A DNA stretch of 15,472 nt. It comes from JANQUM01 sp047630355 (GTDB lineage Bacteria; Bacteroidota; Bacteroidia; Cytophagales; Spirosomataceae). The position numbers and the translations under genes were made by a program. The notes under the pieces were generated by a model. The model saw nothing but the letters and a program-made list of their open reading frames with translations, was not told where the DNA came from and did not search any database. How positions within the stretch are numbered: the stretch's first letter is position 1; the number at the start of each line of letters is the position of its first letter. Of this stretch, positions 14,880-15,472 are shown one piece after another. Location: contig JBLHXN010000078.1 of the NCBI GenBank assembly GCA_047630355.1, positions 1 to 15,472 on the forward strand, given 5' to 3'.

Positions 14880-15472
14880 ATGAAAGTTACTAATTTTAAA
14901 GCAAACACAAGAGGACATGCCGACCACGGTTGGTTAGAAAGTTACCATTCATTCAGTTTCGCAAATTATCATAATCCCCAGCGAATGGGATTTGGAGTTT
15001 TAAGGGTTTTAAATGACGATCGGGTTACATCAGGAATGGGCTTTGGCAAACACCCGCACGATAATATGGAAATCATTTCTATTCCGTTGAGTGGAGATTT
15101 AGAACATCAGGATAGTATGGGAACAACCGCCGTCATAAAGTCCGGCGATGTCCAGGTAATGAGTGCTGGAACGGGCATTTATCACAGTGAGAAGAATAAA
15201 ACTCAAGGAGGCGAAGTTAAATTTCTGCAAATTTGGGTGCAACCCAATAAACGCGGTGTTGAACCACGCTACGACCAAATAACGCTCAATCCGGCTGATT
15301 TAGATAACAAACTAGCTCAGATACTATCGCCAAATAAAGACGACGGCGGCGTTTGGGTTTATCAGGATGCGTGGTTTCACATGGGAAACCTGAACGCAGG
15401 AACAGAAGTGACTTATGATATTAAGAAAGAGGGAAACGGCGTTTACGCATTCCTTTTAGAAGGCGATGCCAC
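14880..15472 (+). CDS. Pirin family protein (C-terminus cut by window end)
   Basis: Bicupin metalloprotein of the pirin family, related to the quercetinase YhhW. Bacterial members bind Fe or another divalent metal; some open the flavonol ring, others have regulatory or stress roles. The window holds 197 codons of an expected 230-290 and no stop. The N-terminus has the family signature TRGHADHGWLESYHSFSFANY (start of that motif at residue 10). The metal ligands are all present in the N-terminal cupin: H58 and H60 (FGKHPHDNMEI), H102 and E104 (GTGIYHSEKN). GDVQVMSAG precedes the last pair as usual. The ATG at 14880 sits at the family's normal start. The second cupin is only partly included (GVWVYQDAWFHMGNL onward). 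A terminator isolates it from the upstream gene. The physiological substrate is not evident. Confidence 0.93.
   Translation, partial: MKVTNFKANTRGHADHGWLESYHSFSFANYHNPQRMGFGVLRVLNDDRVTSGMGFGKHPHDNMEIISIPLSGDLEHQDSMGTTAVIKSGDVQVMSAGTGIYHSEKNKTQGGEVKFLQIWVQPNKRGVEPRYDQITLNPADLDNKLAQILSPNKDDGGVWVYQDAWFHMGNLNAGTEVTYDIKKEGNGVYAFLLEGDA

Noticed and set aside
1..15472. Search for CRISPR arrays, tRNA or rRNA genes, integrases, insertion sequences, toxin-antitoxin or phage-defence genes
   Set aside because: No regularly spaced repeats, no tRNA-like cloverleaf and no transposase, recombinase or defence motifs were recognised on reading both strands; covariance-model and profile searches were not possible here.

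Overview
The window reads as a chromosomal segment of a Bacteroidota bacterium, most likely in the Cytophagales/Spirosoma-like part of the phylum. This rests on the gene families (a large M14 carboxypeptidase with C-terminal Gln-amidotransferase-like region, a stand-alone LytTR protein, a DUF3575-like outer membrane protein, a carboxynorspermidine synthase-type saccharopine dehydrogenase relative), moderate GC, A-rich leaders without strong Shine-Dalgarno sites, and promoter-like motifs of the Bacteroidota type (TTG, about 19-22 nt, then TAnnTTTG). The species assignment is inference.

Layout. 1-2429 (-): M14 zinc carboxypeptidase, cut at its C-terminus by the window edge. 2518-3318 (+): proC. 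3474-4757 (+): gltA, ended by a palindromic element and a bidirectional terminator. 4880-5254 (-): LytTR DNA-binding protein. 5327-8368 (-): sbcC. 8400-9407 (-): secreted or lipoprotein DNA/RNA non-specific endonuclease with a small Cys-rich C-terminal module. 9530-9979 (+): YqeY-family protein. 10051-10294 (-): broken GlsB/YeaQ/YmgE membrane protein. 10446-11176 (+): nitroreductase broken by an exact 11-bp tandem duplication. 11187-11290: GC-rich structured repeat-like element. 11288-12076 (-): outer membrane beta-barrel protein, downstream of 12092-13120 (-) threonine aldolase. 13184-13297 (-): 37-residue single-span membrane peptide. 13472-14689 (+): carboxynorspermidine synthase-like protein, followed by a GC-rich palindrome and a strong terminator. 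14880-15472 (+): pirin, cut by the window end.

Functionally this is a mosaic of ordinary core genes: amino-acid metabolism (proC, threonine aldolase), the TCA cycle (gltA), polyamine synthesis (carboxynorspermidine synthase), DNA repair (sbcC), secreted hydrolases (peptidase, nuclease) and small regulators. I see no defence island, phage, transposon, CRISPR array, tRNA or rRNA. I did not find a clear new multi-gene system. The most informative signals are two adjacent decayed genes, one broken by a visible 11-bp duplication and the other by a nonsense codon plus a frameshift, together with several palindromic intergenic elements that look like dispersed repeats.
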